This document shows positions 1 through 6,200 of a stretch of DNA of 14,722 bases, piece after piece. This DNA is from Ruminococcaceae bacterium UBA5391 (lineage in GTDB: Bacteria; Bacillota; Clostridia; Oscillospirales; Acutalibacteraceae), in assembly GCA_002410755.1 (NCBI GenBank), contig DHOL01000008.1, forward strand, positions 1 to 14,722, read 5' to 3'. The notes under the pieces were generated by a model. The model made no database searches and was not told the origin of the DNA. It worked only from the letters and a program-made list of their open reading frames with translations. Position 1 is the stretch's first letter, and every line of letters begins with the position of its first letter. The position numbers were made by a program, and so were the translations under genes.

Positions 1-86
1 GCACCGCATTCCGGGCAGACAACAATGTCATCCTCCGCAGTAAAGGCCTTGCCGCAGACAGGACATTTTAATCCAATGTAATTCAT
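1..86 (-). CDS. Zinc-ribbon / prokaryotic RING-like protein, N-terminal part only
   Basis: Only the first 28 complete codons lie in the window; the gene runs off the left edge. The visible protein starts MNYIGLKCPVCGKAF and has two CxxC knuckles, Cys8/Cys11 and Cys24/Cys27, twelve residues apart. That spacing is typical of a small treble-clef or zinc-ribbon fold binding one Zn2+. Similar N-termini are known from Firmicute proteins of the prokaryotic RING-finger type that continue into a membrane domain, but that part is not visible here. The ATG is preceded by GGAGG at 96-100 with about 9 nt spacing, and a promoter lies at 118-146. The gene is divergent from prfB. The zinc-binding motif is seen directly; the family name is a guess and function is unknown. 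Confidence 0.7.
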   Translation of the reverse strand, partial: MNYIGLKCPVCGKAFTAEDDIVVCPECG

Positions 87-117
87 GATTGGGAGCCTCC
101 TGTTGATCTCTTCTTCC

Positions 118-146
118 ATTGTAGCGAAAATGCAGGAAAACTGCAA
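118..146 (-). promoter_or_regulatory. SigA-type promoter for the zinc-ribbon gene
   Basis: On the minus strand there is TTGCAG (146-141), 17 bp, then TACAAT (123-118). This is about 32 bp upstream of the ATG at 86. Both boxes match the vegetative consensus at 5 or 4 of 6 positions. Confidence 0.6.
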
Positions 147-208
147 TGTTTTACCGTCGAAGTTTTCATTCCATTCATATTTTTTCTGTATGATGCCCAA
201 AAGATGCT

Positions 209-237
209 TTGACTTTACCGGCGGAATATCATATAAT
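209..237 (+). promoter_or_regulatory. SigA-type promoter for prfB
   Basis: TTGACT (209-214), a 17-bp spacer, then a perfect TATAAT (232-237). The predicted start of transcription near 244 gives a leader of about 32 nt before the prfB ATG at 276. Confidence 0.8.
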
Positions 238-275
238 ATTTCAATAAGATTAAACTGAACCGAAGGATGGATTTT

Positions 276-1409
276 ATGCTGCAATATGAGGAACTGAAGC
301 AGTCGCTTGAGGGGATGAAGCCGGAGCTGGATGATCTTGCAGATGCGCTGAACCTTTCCGCAATGCGGAAAGAAATTCAGGAACTGGACCAGAAGGCGAC
401 AGCCCCGGATTTTTGGGACAATATGGAAAAATCACAGAAAATCCTACAGCGCTCAAGTTCCCTGAAAGATAAGATGGAAAAGTACGAAAAGCTGAAAAGC
501 AACTATGAAGATTTGATGGCTCTTATTGAGCTTGCAGACGAAGAAGATGATGTCTCTCTTCTCCCTCAGGCGAGACAGGAACTGGATGTTTTCCGTAAGG
601 GCCTGGAAGATCAGCGGCTTATGACACTGCTTACCGGAGAATATGATGCGAAAAATGCCATCCTTACGTTCCATGCCGGTGCAGGCGGCACAGAAGCACA
701 GGACTGGACCATGATGCTTTACCGCATGTACTGCCGCTGGGGTGAACGCCACGGCTTTAAGGTTAAGACGCTTGATTCTCTTGAAGGCGAGGAAGCGGGG
801 CTGAAGAGCGCCAGTATCTTGCTTGAAGGGGAAAATGCCTACGGCTTTATGAAAAGCGAAGCCGGTGTCCACCGGCTTGTCCGTATTTCTCCGTTTGACG
901 CTTCCGGCCGCCGCCATACGTCATTTGCATCCCTTGAAGTTATGCCGGAAATCGACGATACCATAAAGGTCGATATCAGGCCGGAAGATATTAAGATGGA
1001 TGTTTTCCGTTCCAGCGGCGCGGGCGGCCAAAAGGTCAATAAGACTTCTTCTGCTGTCCGCCTGACTCATATCCCAACCGGCATTGTTGTATCCTGTCAG
1101 GTAGAGCGGAGCCAGTACCAGAACCGCGATGTCGCCATGAAGATGCTGAAATCAAAGCTGATGGAAATTAAGGAGCGCGAGCATCTAGAAAAGATAGAAG
1201 ATATCAAGGGTGTGCAGAAGGAAATTGCTTGGGGCAGCCAAATCCGCTCGTATGTCTTTATGCCCTATACCCTAGTCAAGGATCACCGTACCGGTTATGA
1301 GGATACCAATATTGAATCGGTTATGGACGGCAACTTGGATGGCTTTATTAACGCATATCTCAAGTTTCAGACACAGCCGAAAGATGCTGTTAAAAAGTCT
1401 GGAGAATAA
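276..1409 (+). CDS. prfB: Peptide chain release factor 2 (RF2)
   Basis: RF2 recognises UGA and UAA stop codons in the ribosomal A site and triggers hydrolysis of peptidyl-tRNA. The 377-aa product has the N-terminal helical domain (about 1-110), the UGA/UAA-reading tripeptide SPF at 205-207, and the catalytic GGQ at 250-252 in the context GAGGQKVNK. These numbers coincide with those of E. coli RF2, which supports the ATG at 276. An in-frame ATG at 267 has no spacing from the GAAGG at 262-266, whereas 276 sits 9 nt after it, so 276 is preferred. Most RF2 genes need a +1 frameshift at an in-frame UGA near codon 25; here the frame is continuous and no CUU-UGA site exists, so autoregulation by frameshifting is absent. 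The gene is monocistronic, with its own promoter and a strong terminator. Confidence 0.97.
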   Translation: MLQYEELKQSLEGMKPELDDLADALNLSAMRKEIQELDQKATAPDFWDNMEKSQKILQRSSSLKDKMEKYEKLKSNYEDLMALIELADEEDDVSLLPQARQELDVFRKGLEDQRLMTLLTGEYDAKNAILTFHAGAGGTEAQDWTMMLYRMYCRWGERHGFKVKTLDSLEGEEAGLKSASILLEGENAYGFMKSEAGVHRLVRISPFDASGRRHTSFASLEVMPEIDDTIKVDIRPEDIKMDVFRSSGAGGQKVNKTSSAVRLTHIPTGIVVSCQVERSQYQNRDVAMKMLKSKLMEIKEREHLEKIEDIKGVQKEIAWGSQIRSYVFMPYTLVKDHRTGYEDTNIESVMDGNLDGFINAYLKFQTQPKDAVKKSGE

Positions 1410-1423
1410 TTTTTAACATATCA

Positions 1424-1462
1424 AAAAGCCGGAAGCTATTATTGAAAGCTTTCGGCTTTTTA
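1424..1462 (+). terminator. Intrinsic terminator of prfB, probably bidirectional
   Basis: A 14-bp stem pairs 1424-1437 with 1447-1460, with one G-U wobble and a 9-nt loop, followed by a T-run. The A-run on its left flank makes it equally terminator-like on the minus strand, where it would end the convergent dehydrogenase gene stopping at 1481. Confidence 0.9.
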
Positions 1463-1480
1463 TATTCTTGCTAAGATGAA

Positions 1481-2656
1481 TTAGGATGTTCCGGTTTTTC
1501 TGTCTTCAGTGCTTCCACTAGACTCAGAAGTAAGCGGTATATTTTCTTCCCTGCGGTATGGATAGACCGGGGAGCGCTTCTGAAATGCAAGGATTGCCTT
1601 ATTCTGAATAATACCGCTGCGAATATCGGTGGCATGCTCCAGAACCGGATTTTTCCGTTGCTCTACAAAATCGGGCAGGTAGGGAAGAAGAGAGGAAGAA
1701 ATTTCCCACGATGCGCTGTCCCAGAGAAGGGAAGGAGTATGGTCAACCGAATAATACAGAATATTTCCAATCCGGATAAAGGGATTGGAAAAGCTTGTTG
1801 GATGCGCAAACTGGAATCCCATCCCTTCATCACAGCTCACGTCAACAACAAGGCATTCCTTCTTGAATTTCATAAGGTCGGAGTGACGGATAAAAACGAC
1901 GGGGCTGTTTGGGTCTTGCAGGATACAGTTTACCAGAATATCCGTCCCGGCCAGCAGGTTAATCAGCGGAACCGTGTCCCCATTCTCGGCTGTCGCTGTC
2001 AGAAGGCCCTCCTCATCCTGGCAGACCTGTTTGTACTGTATCCCTGGGATACGGTCACTGACAAGGAAAGTCGGGCGGTGTGTATAGACTGTGATGTCAT
2101 GGATGCCGTGACTTTGCAGTGACAATACAGCCCCGCGTCCCACAGAACCGAAGCTCAGCACGGTCGCACGGAGCGGCTGGCCAAAGTTCCCGTCTATCCC
2201 GCGAAGCTGAAGCGCATGCTGCACACCACAGTAGCCTGCCATTTCATTGTTTTTCTGGAAAATATGGATTCTGCCGCGTTTCCCGTTGTAATACATGTTT
2301 TCCCAACATATCAGTGTCATCTTTTTATCAATTGCAATCTGGGTGATCTCACTTTGCTGGACACTGTGAATCCATCCCCAGACGATTGCACCTTCCTGCA
2401 TTTTCTCAAAGTCTTTCTGTACGGGCTTGGGAATGATGACAGCTTCCTGCCTGTGGAGGAGAACCCCGCGCTCTTCCGGATCATTTCCCGTTAGTTCGGC
2501 AATCTGCCGGTCGCTGATGCCAAAAGGGATACCATAGCCTTTTTCAAAATACAGGTGTTTCCGTACTGTAGAGGGAATCCTTGCAAGGTGCTTTGGATGA
2601 ATTGCCACCCTTTTTTCATTTTCTTTTCTGGACGTTCCAATTACTGCGACGTTCAT
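1481..2656 (-). CDS. AlaDH/PNT-fold dehydrogenase, N5-(carboxyethyl)ornithine synthase-like
   Basis: A 391-aa protein of the alanine dehydrogenase / transhydrogenase-alpha fold. The N-terminus MNVAVIGTSRKENEKRVAIHP resembles the opening of N5-(carboxyethyl)ornithine synthase, an enzyme that reductively couples pyruvate to an amino group of ornithine or lysine with NADPH. Residues matching AlaDH pyruvate binding and catalysis are visible: Lys77 (IIPKPV), His97 (WGWIH) and Asp276 (DVSCDEG). The nucleotide-binding turn is SFGSVGRGA at 168-176. The C-terminal VDHTPSLL (304-311) followed by LLPYLPDF is typical of this fold. The last 25 or so residues are polar and Ser/Thr-rich, probably disordered. 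The start is the ATG at 2656 because AAAGGAG lies 12 nt upstream; a TTG at 2707 has no ribosome site. It is a single-gene unit with a long leader. Fold is confident, substrate is not: an alanine, saccharopine or other opine-type dehydrogenase remains possible. Confidence 0.8.
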   Translation of the reverse strand: MNVAVIGTSRKENEKRVAIHPKHLARIPSTVRKHLYFEKGYGIPFGISDRQIAELTGNDPEERGVLLHRQEAVIIPKPVQKDFEKMQEGAIVWGWIHSVQQSEITQIAIDKKMTLICWENMYYNGKRGRIHIFQKNNEMAGYCGVQHALQLRGIDGNFGQPLRATVLSFGSVGRGAVLSLQSHGIHDITVYTHRPTFLVSDRIPGIQYKQVCQDEEGLLTATAENGDTVPLINLLAGTDILVNCILQDPNSPVVFIRHSDLMKFKKECLVVDVSCDEGMGFQFAHPTSFSNPFIRIGNILYYSVDHTPSLLWDSASWEISSSLLPYLPDFVEQRKNPVLEHATDIRSGIIQNKAILAFQKRSPVYPYRREENIPLTSESSGSTEDRKTGTS

Positions 2657-2863
2657 TGTTTCTGGTTCTCCTTTCGATACAAAATCTGGCTTCACTGTTC
2701 CCCCCAAAAAGCAATTTACAACTTTATATAAAGTTGCAGGTTGTCTGTCTCTGCATACTCCAATAAAGCACGCAGATTTCCTGGCCCTGCCTGTATAGGG
2801 ATACTTTTTTTGAATTAAATACTAATATTTTACAGACAACTTATTAATAAATATAAAGTTGTC
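2657..2863 (-). promoter_or_regulatory. Structured ~200-nt mRNA leader of the dehydrogenase gene
   Basis: From the predicted transcription start near 2863 to the ATG at 2656 there is about 200 nt of leader, unusually long for this window. On the minus strand one stem-loop has a 10-bp stem with two G-U pairs (TCTGCGTGCT pairing with AGTATGCAGA, loop of 7). Nearer the gene, the palindrome at 2719-2736 and an overlapping bulged hairpin at 2711-2737 followed by TTTTT cannot form together. This layout is compatible with attenuation, but I recognise no known riboswitch or T-box consensus. Confidence 0.3.
2711..2737 (-). promoter_or_regulatory. Perfect 18-bp palindrome CAACTTTATATAAAGTTG with overlapping hairpin
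   Basis: CAACTTTATATAAAGTTG at 2719-2736 equals its own reverse complement. It shares the half-site CAACTTTAT with the inverted repeat at 2834-2864, whose centre lies about 121 bp upstream, so it may be a second operator. As RNA, GCAA(C)TTTA can instead pair with TAAATTGC with one bulged C and be followed by TTTTT, a weak terminator-like form. Confidence 0.5.
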
Positions 2864-2864
2864 T
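2834..2864 (-). promoter_or_regulatory. Operator-like inverted repeat AGACAACTT-N13-AAGTTGTCT
   Basis: Perfect 9-bp arms (2834-2842 and 2856-2864) are separated by 13 bp. The repeat begins 6 bp downstream of the -10 box and so covers the predicted transcription start, the classical position of a repressor site. The adjacent GntR/RCK_C regulator is the obvious candidate ligand, by inference. Confidence 0.65.
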
Positions 2865-2869
2865 CTTTT

Positions 2870-2898
2870 ATTATACGCGAATCATTCTTAAAAGTCAA
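2870..2898 (-). promoter_or_regulatory. Near-consensus SigA promoter of the dehydrogenase gene
   Basis: TTGACT (2898-2893), exactly 17 bp, then a perfect TATAAT (2875-2870) on the minus strand. The -35 box lies within AAAAGT-CA-ACTTTT (2890-2903, plus-strand reading), which carries a further CAACTT half-site. A promoter this strong with an operator on the start suggests control by repression. Confidence 0.85.
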
Positions 2899-2920
2899 CT
2901 TTTTCTAAAAATGTATAGAT

Positions 2921-2960
2921 AAAACAAAAAAAAGCCCCACAGAAGCAATTCTGTGGGACT
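2921..2960 (-). terminator. Intrinsic terminator of the GntR/RCK_C gene
   Basis: Read on the minus strand, CCCACAGAA/TTCTGTGGG forms a perfect 9-bp stem (2936-2944 with 2949-2957, tetraloop TTGC), extended past one mismatch, then eight T, a G and four more T. It lies 15 nt beyond the regulator's stop codon and separates it from the dehydrogenase promoter. Confidence 0.92.
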
Positions 2961-2974
2961 GTTTCGGTGCGTCA

Positions 2975-3601
2975 TCACTCAACGTTGTTAAGAAAAGAAT
3001 GAAAACGCTTTACAACATTTTCGTCACCGACGATTAAGACTCTGTCACCTTGGGTAAATTCGTAATACGGGCCAGGCGATATGATAATCTTTTTATCCTG
3101 AATAACTCCAATGATGGTTGCGCCGGTGTTGTGCCATATTTCAAGTTCTCCAATGCTGCGGCCAATCACATGCGAGTTGCGGGGCAGTGCAACTTCAACC
3201 GGCGTAATCAGGTCGGAACGCTTAAATTTGTACAGGTCAATGATTTGCTTGACCATAGAAGTGATTTCCATATCAATGGAATTTCTCTTTTCAATGGAGT
3301 GGGAGAGTTTGCCCCGCAGTTTTTCGGCTGTTTCGTCGTCCTTAAAATTTTTCAGGAACTGGATTGCGTTTTCCTTTGAAGAGATAACAATACCGCTGCC
3401 AAGGGCAATCTGGACGACCTTTTTGTCAGCCAGGATTGAAACAGCCCTGCGGATTGTTTCCGGAGAGACGTTGTATTCTGTGGAAAGCACAGACCTGCCT
3501 TTTAGCCGTTCCCCTTCCGCAATATCGCCGGATGCAATTCTTGCGGAAAGGTCTACTGCAATTTTCAGGTATCGCGGGATTGTAATTTGCTCTGCCTTCA
3601 T
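2975..3601 (-). CDS. GntR-family regulator with C-terminal RCK_C domain (BusR-like)
   Basis: The 208-aa protein has a GntR winged helix at about 8-74 (recognition-helix segment VSPETIRRAVSIL), a helical, probably coiled-coil linker at about 78-128, and an RCK_C/TrkA-C domain at about 130-208 (EVALPRNSHVIGRSIGEL, then IIGVIQD and DRVLIVGDE). This domain order and length are those of BusR from streptococci and lactococci, a tetrameric repressor of betaine uptake that binds DNA when its RCK_C domain holds c-di-AMP. A c-di-AMP ligand here is inferred from architecture only. The ATG at 3601 follows GGAGA with 7 nt spacing. The gene has its own promoter (3699-3727) and terminator. No transporter gene is adjacent; the next gene downstream is the AlaDH-like enzyme, which has operator-like dyads. 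It could instead sense another ligand and act on remote potassium or osmolyte genes. Confidence 0.85.
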   Translation of the reverse strand: MKAEQITIPRYLKIAVDLSARIASGDIAEGERLKGRSVLSTEYNVSPETIRRAVSILADKKVVQIALGSGIVISSKENAIQFLKNFKDDETAEKLRGKLSHSIEKRNSIDMEITSMVKQIIDLYKFKRSDLITPVEVALPRNSHVIGRSIGELEIWHNTGATIIGVIQDKKIIISPGPYYEFTQGDRVLIVGDENVVKRFHSFLNNVE

Positions 3602-3698
3602 GATTTTTTCTCCTTGCGTGGCAAGACGAAAGATTTAGCTGAGAAAGGAGCTGGACGCTTTTTTATGCGGCAGCATCCGGTCCTTTCAAAGCATAACG

Positions 3699-3727
3699 AT
3701 TATATCATCTTTTTTGGCCTGCATCAA
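3699..3727 (-). promoter_or_regulatory. SigA-type promoter of the GntR/RCK_C gene
   Basis: TTGATG (3727-3722), 17 bp, then a perfect TATAAT (3704-3699) on the minus strand. The leader to the ATG at 3601 is about 90 nt. The CAACTT half-sites found upstream of the dehydrogenase gene are not seen here, so autoregulation through the same motif is not evident. Confidence 0.65.
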
Positions 3728-4046
3728 CCGAAAAAGGCCGCACGGATACTGTGCAAAACGGCAAGTATGTTGGTAGCCGCAGGAAAAAGACTTACCTCCG
3801 AAGCATAGAATATCCAGGAAAAAGGCAGAGAAAATGTAACAGGGCAACTTTGCCACAGGCGCAATGAGGGATTCTATTTTCCAGCAGAGGCAAAGCTGCA
3901 AAATATTGGCCGGACGAAAGAGAGCTGCAAAAAAATGATAATTCTTATTATCCTTGCGCTGTCGGCATTCCTTGCGTGGGTATGCAGCAAAGCGGCGGGT
4001 GATTCCGATCGGAGGTCAGGAAGAAAATAAGCAGTCCGAAAAAGGT
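3728..4046. other. Intergenic stretch with little recognisable content
   Basis: Between the regulator's promoter and the stop of the S51 hydrolase I see no RNA gene, repeat or clear terminator. It contains a possible 31-codon reading frame at 3935-4030, a weak plus-strand promoter candidate (TTGCCA 3850-3855, 17 bp, TCTATT 3873-3878) and a 10-bp palindrome TCCGATCGGA at 4004-4013. Confidence 0.5.
3935..4030 (+). CDS. Possible 31-aa single-span membrane peptide
   Basis: An ATG opens a 31-codon frame ending in TAA. The product begins MIILIILALSAFLAWVC, one hydrophobic helix of about 17 residues, and ends in a short basic, polar tail (SKAAGDSDRRSGRK). That is the layout of many small bacterial membrane proteins or of a type I toxin-like peptide. 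Support is weak: the upstream sequence offers only an AAAGAGAG stretch about 12 nt away, no strong promoter, and no terminator before the convergent S51 gene at 4047. It may be a chance frame in an intergenic region. No family is recognised. Confidence 0.22.
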   Translation: MIILIILALSAFLAWVCSKAAGDSDRRSGRK

Positions 4047-4730
4047 TCAAATTTCTTTTACTGTCCCGGCACAGTTTCGGAACGAAAGCATTTTTCCTTC
4101 CAGGTTGGTAAGGCCGCCTTCACTGTCTGCCAGAAGCATCCCGTTTGACGGGATACCGAACCCTTTAGTCCCTGGGCCAAGCAGACGCAGGGCAGTTTTT
4201 AGCTCTTTCCAGTTTTCATTTTCTGCATGGGTATCAAAAACAGTGGGGATAAATCCAAGGCAGTCAAAAAGGCTCGCTGTTGTATCATCCTCCGCATTAT
4301 CCCAATGAACCCAGTGCGAACCCATCATGATGCTTCCGGCAGAAAGGCCGAAAAAGACCTTTCCGTTTTCAAACAAATTCCGCAGAACACGGTCTATCCC
4401 GTAAAAACGCAGCCATTTCATCCCGTCTTCAACTTCACCGCCGGAAAGAAAAACAGCATCGGAGGCCTTCAGCATCTGCTCTGCCGCTTCAGCGTCGTGA
4501 GTTTTCCCTGCAAGCGGTACAAGCTTCACTTCGCCGGCACCGGCTTTTCTCAATAGAGATTCCATATTATGAAAGAAAGACTGGTCATCGCCGCTTGCTG
4601 TGCCAACATAAGCAATGTTTGGGTGCCTTTTTTTACAGGCGTCCAGCGCCCGCCTCAGGCAGTGGTCCAGAATATCCGGATTGGATGGCCAACCGCCGGC
4701 AACGCAATAAGCAAAATGTTTTTCACTCAT
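4047..4730 (-). CDS. Peptidase S51-family serine hydrolase (dipeptidase E / cyanophycinase-like)
   Basis: The 227-aa cytoplasmic protein has the class I glutamine-amidotransferase-like fold used by family S51, whose members cleave Asp-containing dipeptides (PepE) or cyanophycin. The nucleophile elbow is FFGLSAGSIMMG with Ser130; His168 (VFDTHAENE) lies 38 residues later, close to the Ser-His spacing of PepE, and Asp144 is a candidate third residue. SGGEVEDGMKWL (96-107) replaces the S51 motif SGGNT before the elbow, so the oxyanion/substrate side may differ. There is no signal peptide. The ATG overlaps the upstream ligase stop as ATGA, implying translational coupling. Length (227 aa) is normal for PepE-like enzymes. 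Family is sure, substrate unknown; it could reverse or trim whatever product the adenylating enzyme makes. No terminator is seen after the stop. Confidence 0.85.
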   Translation of the reverse strand: MSEKHFAYCVAGGWPSNPDILDHCLRRALDACKKRHPNIAYVGTASGDDQSFFHNMESLLRKAGAGEVKLVPLAGKTHDAEAAEQMLKASDAVFLSGGEVEDGMKWLRFYGIDRVLRNLFENGKVFFGLSAGSIMMGSHWVHWDNAEDDTTASLFDCLGFIPTVFDTHAENENWKELKTALRLLGPGTKGFGIPSNGMLLADSEGGLTNLEGKMLSFRNCAGTVKEI

Positions 4731-6025
4731 ACAAACAGCTCCTTTTGGCTGAATTTATAATTTGCAAAAGTCCTGCGGTATTTAAAAGATGGACCTGGAA
4801 AAATGTCGGAAACCGTTTGCACGGTATATTTTCCTGGCCCATACAGCTTTTTCATTTCTTCATGTGCCTGCGCGGCAGCTTCCTTTGGCTTTTCCGCTTT
4901 CAGGAGCAGCTCACAAACGCCCGGAGCACTTTGTTTCAGGCTGTAATCCCGTAAACCGGGAATTTGAGAAAGGCAGTCATCCACGGCTTTTGTTGTAACG
5001 AGGCTTCCGTCTGTCCGGAAGGTAACATTTGCCGTCCGACCTTCCACAGCATCTGCGACCATGCCAAGGCTGTGCCCGCAGGGGCAACTTCCCCGGTGCA
5101 GGTGCACCAGATCGCCTGTGTCGAAGCGGACAATGGAATTCCAGGGGTTCCCGAATGTTGTCACTAAGATTCGCCCGAGATAAGGCCCTCCGTGCTGCCT
5201 TTTCAGCGGCTGAAAATCAATGCGGCAGGATGCCGTATTCTGATGGAGCAGCCCGTCTTCACATTGTTCCAGCACAAAGCCGGTTTCTGTGCTGCCAAAA
5301 GAGCTGACGAATGCAGCGGAGGGGAAAACTCTCCGAATAGCTGCAAGATGAATTTTCGATGCGAACTCATAAGTAAAGATAATCACATCGGGCTGGTAAA
5401 GCACTTTGCCGTTGTCCAATGCCCAGAATGCAAGCCGGGCCAGAAGGGAAGGATTTGCTTCCAGCACAGCGGGCTGAAAATCGGCAAGTTCCCGCGCCAT
5501 GCGCTTATAATGCCGTGGCTGCCACTGGAGCATACTGGTCTTTTCATTTAGATAGAGTGTCTGCCCGATGGTTCGATGCCCCATCGGGAGGTCTTCTTCA
5601 CAGCTGATTCCGACATTCTGTGCTCCGGCAAGCTCTGCTTTTCGTACCGGGTAAGGAAGGGCGGCTGTGTGGGAATTCAGCTTCCAGGATTCAGCTTCTG
5701 AGCGGCTCCACCAGCTCGCATCCCAAATATTAACCACTTTTTCCTCGGTTGTCCCACTTGTGAATGTATATTCAATTTTCCCGGAAGCGAGAGCTTCAGC
5801 AGTGCTGCGGCCATCCGGTACCAACCCGTCCGGGAATGCTTTCCTCATCATCTGCTTTGTCAGTTCCGGCATTGCTGCGTACCTTTCGTTCACCGCCGCC
5901 TCTGGGCCGGGGTCCAACCGGTTCCAGTCCCGGTAAGCCGGGGCTGTGTGAAGTGCTGTTTCCAGTGCGATGCGGGAGTTTTCTTCGTAACTGTCCGGGT
6001 AATTAAATTGTTCCGCTAAGTTCAA
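4727..6025 (-). CDS. ANL-superfamily adenylate-forming enzyme, PaaK-like
   Basis: The 432-aa protein belongs to the AMP-forming ligases that activate a carboxylate as acyl-AMP and usually transfer it to CoA or another thiol. It shows the P-loop motif YTFTSGTTEEK (86-96), the A5 motif FGSTETGF (243-250), the A7 motif VRFDTGDLV (299-307), and a CPCGHS zinc-type knuckle (314-319) as in phenylacetate-CoA ligases. Near the C-terminus GPSFKYRR (411-418) supplies the probable A10 lysine, Lys415. Length matches the PaaK type (about 430 aa) rather than larger acyl-CoA synthetases, and no carrier domain is attached. The start is a TTG at 6025 after AAGGAGAG at optimal distance. It is the first gene of an operon with the S51 hydrolase. 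The substrate is unknown; nothing nearby belongs to phenylacetate catabolism, so that function is not assumed. Confidence 0.88.
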   Translation of the reverse strand: MNLAEQFNYPDSYEENSRIALETALHTAPAYRDWNRLDPGPEAAVNERYAAMPELTKQMMRKAFPDGLVPDGRSTAEALASGKIEYTFTSGTTEEKVVNIWDASWWSRSEAESWKLNSHTAALPYPVRKAELAGAQNVGISCEEDLPMGHRTIGQTLYLNEKTSMLQWQPRHYKRMARELADFQPAVLEANPSLLARLAFWALDNGKVLYQPDVIIFTYEFASKIHLAAIRRVFPSAAFVSSFGSTETGFVLEQCEDGLLHQNTASCRIDFQPLKRQHGGPYLGRILVTTFGNPWNSIVRFDTGDLVHLHRGSCPCGHSLGMVADAVEGRTANVTFRTDGSLVTTKAVDDCLSQIPGLRDYSLKQSAPGVCELLLKAEKPKEAAAQAHEEMKKLYGPGKYTVQTVSDIFPGPSFKYRRTFANYKFSQKELFV

Positions 6026-6093
6026 AATTTTCTCTCCTTAAAATTGCCGGTATCCTGTTTTTTAGGCGGATAATCGGTTATTATTCTACTTTT

Positions 6094-6122
6094 ATCATAC
6101 TCCCGTGCCTAAGGAAATTCAA
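6094..6122 (-). promoter_or_regulatory. SigA-type promoter of the ANL/S51 operon
   Basis: TTGAAT (6122-6117), 17 bp, then TATGAT (6099-6094) on the minus strand, about 70 nt before the TTG start. It lies between the LysR stop and the operon; a possible weak terminator for the LysR gene (CGGCT/AGCCG pair followed by TTTT, about 6164-6190) lies just upstream. Confidence 0.7.
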
Positions 6123-6200
6123 GCGCGTGGAAGCCCGCAAAAATCGTCCGCTTTCTACTTTTTCCCAAAACGGCTTTTGAGTTTTTAGCCGCCAGCTCAT

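Noticed and set aside
2657..2707. TTG start adding 17 residues to the AlaDH-like protein
   Set aside because: No Shine-Dalgarno at the expected distance, whereas ATG 2656 follows AAAGGAG and matches the family's N-terminus.
3587..3808. A 73-codon plus-strand frame opposite the regulator's 5' end and promoter
   Set aside because: It overlaps a well-supported promoter and gene start on the other strand and shows no ribosome site or recognisable family.
3686..3901. A 71-codon minus-strand frame with Cys-rich, partly hydrophobic product
   Set aside because: No ribosome site; it overlaps the regulator's promoter and its composition looks like translated noncoding DNA.
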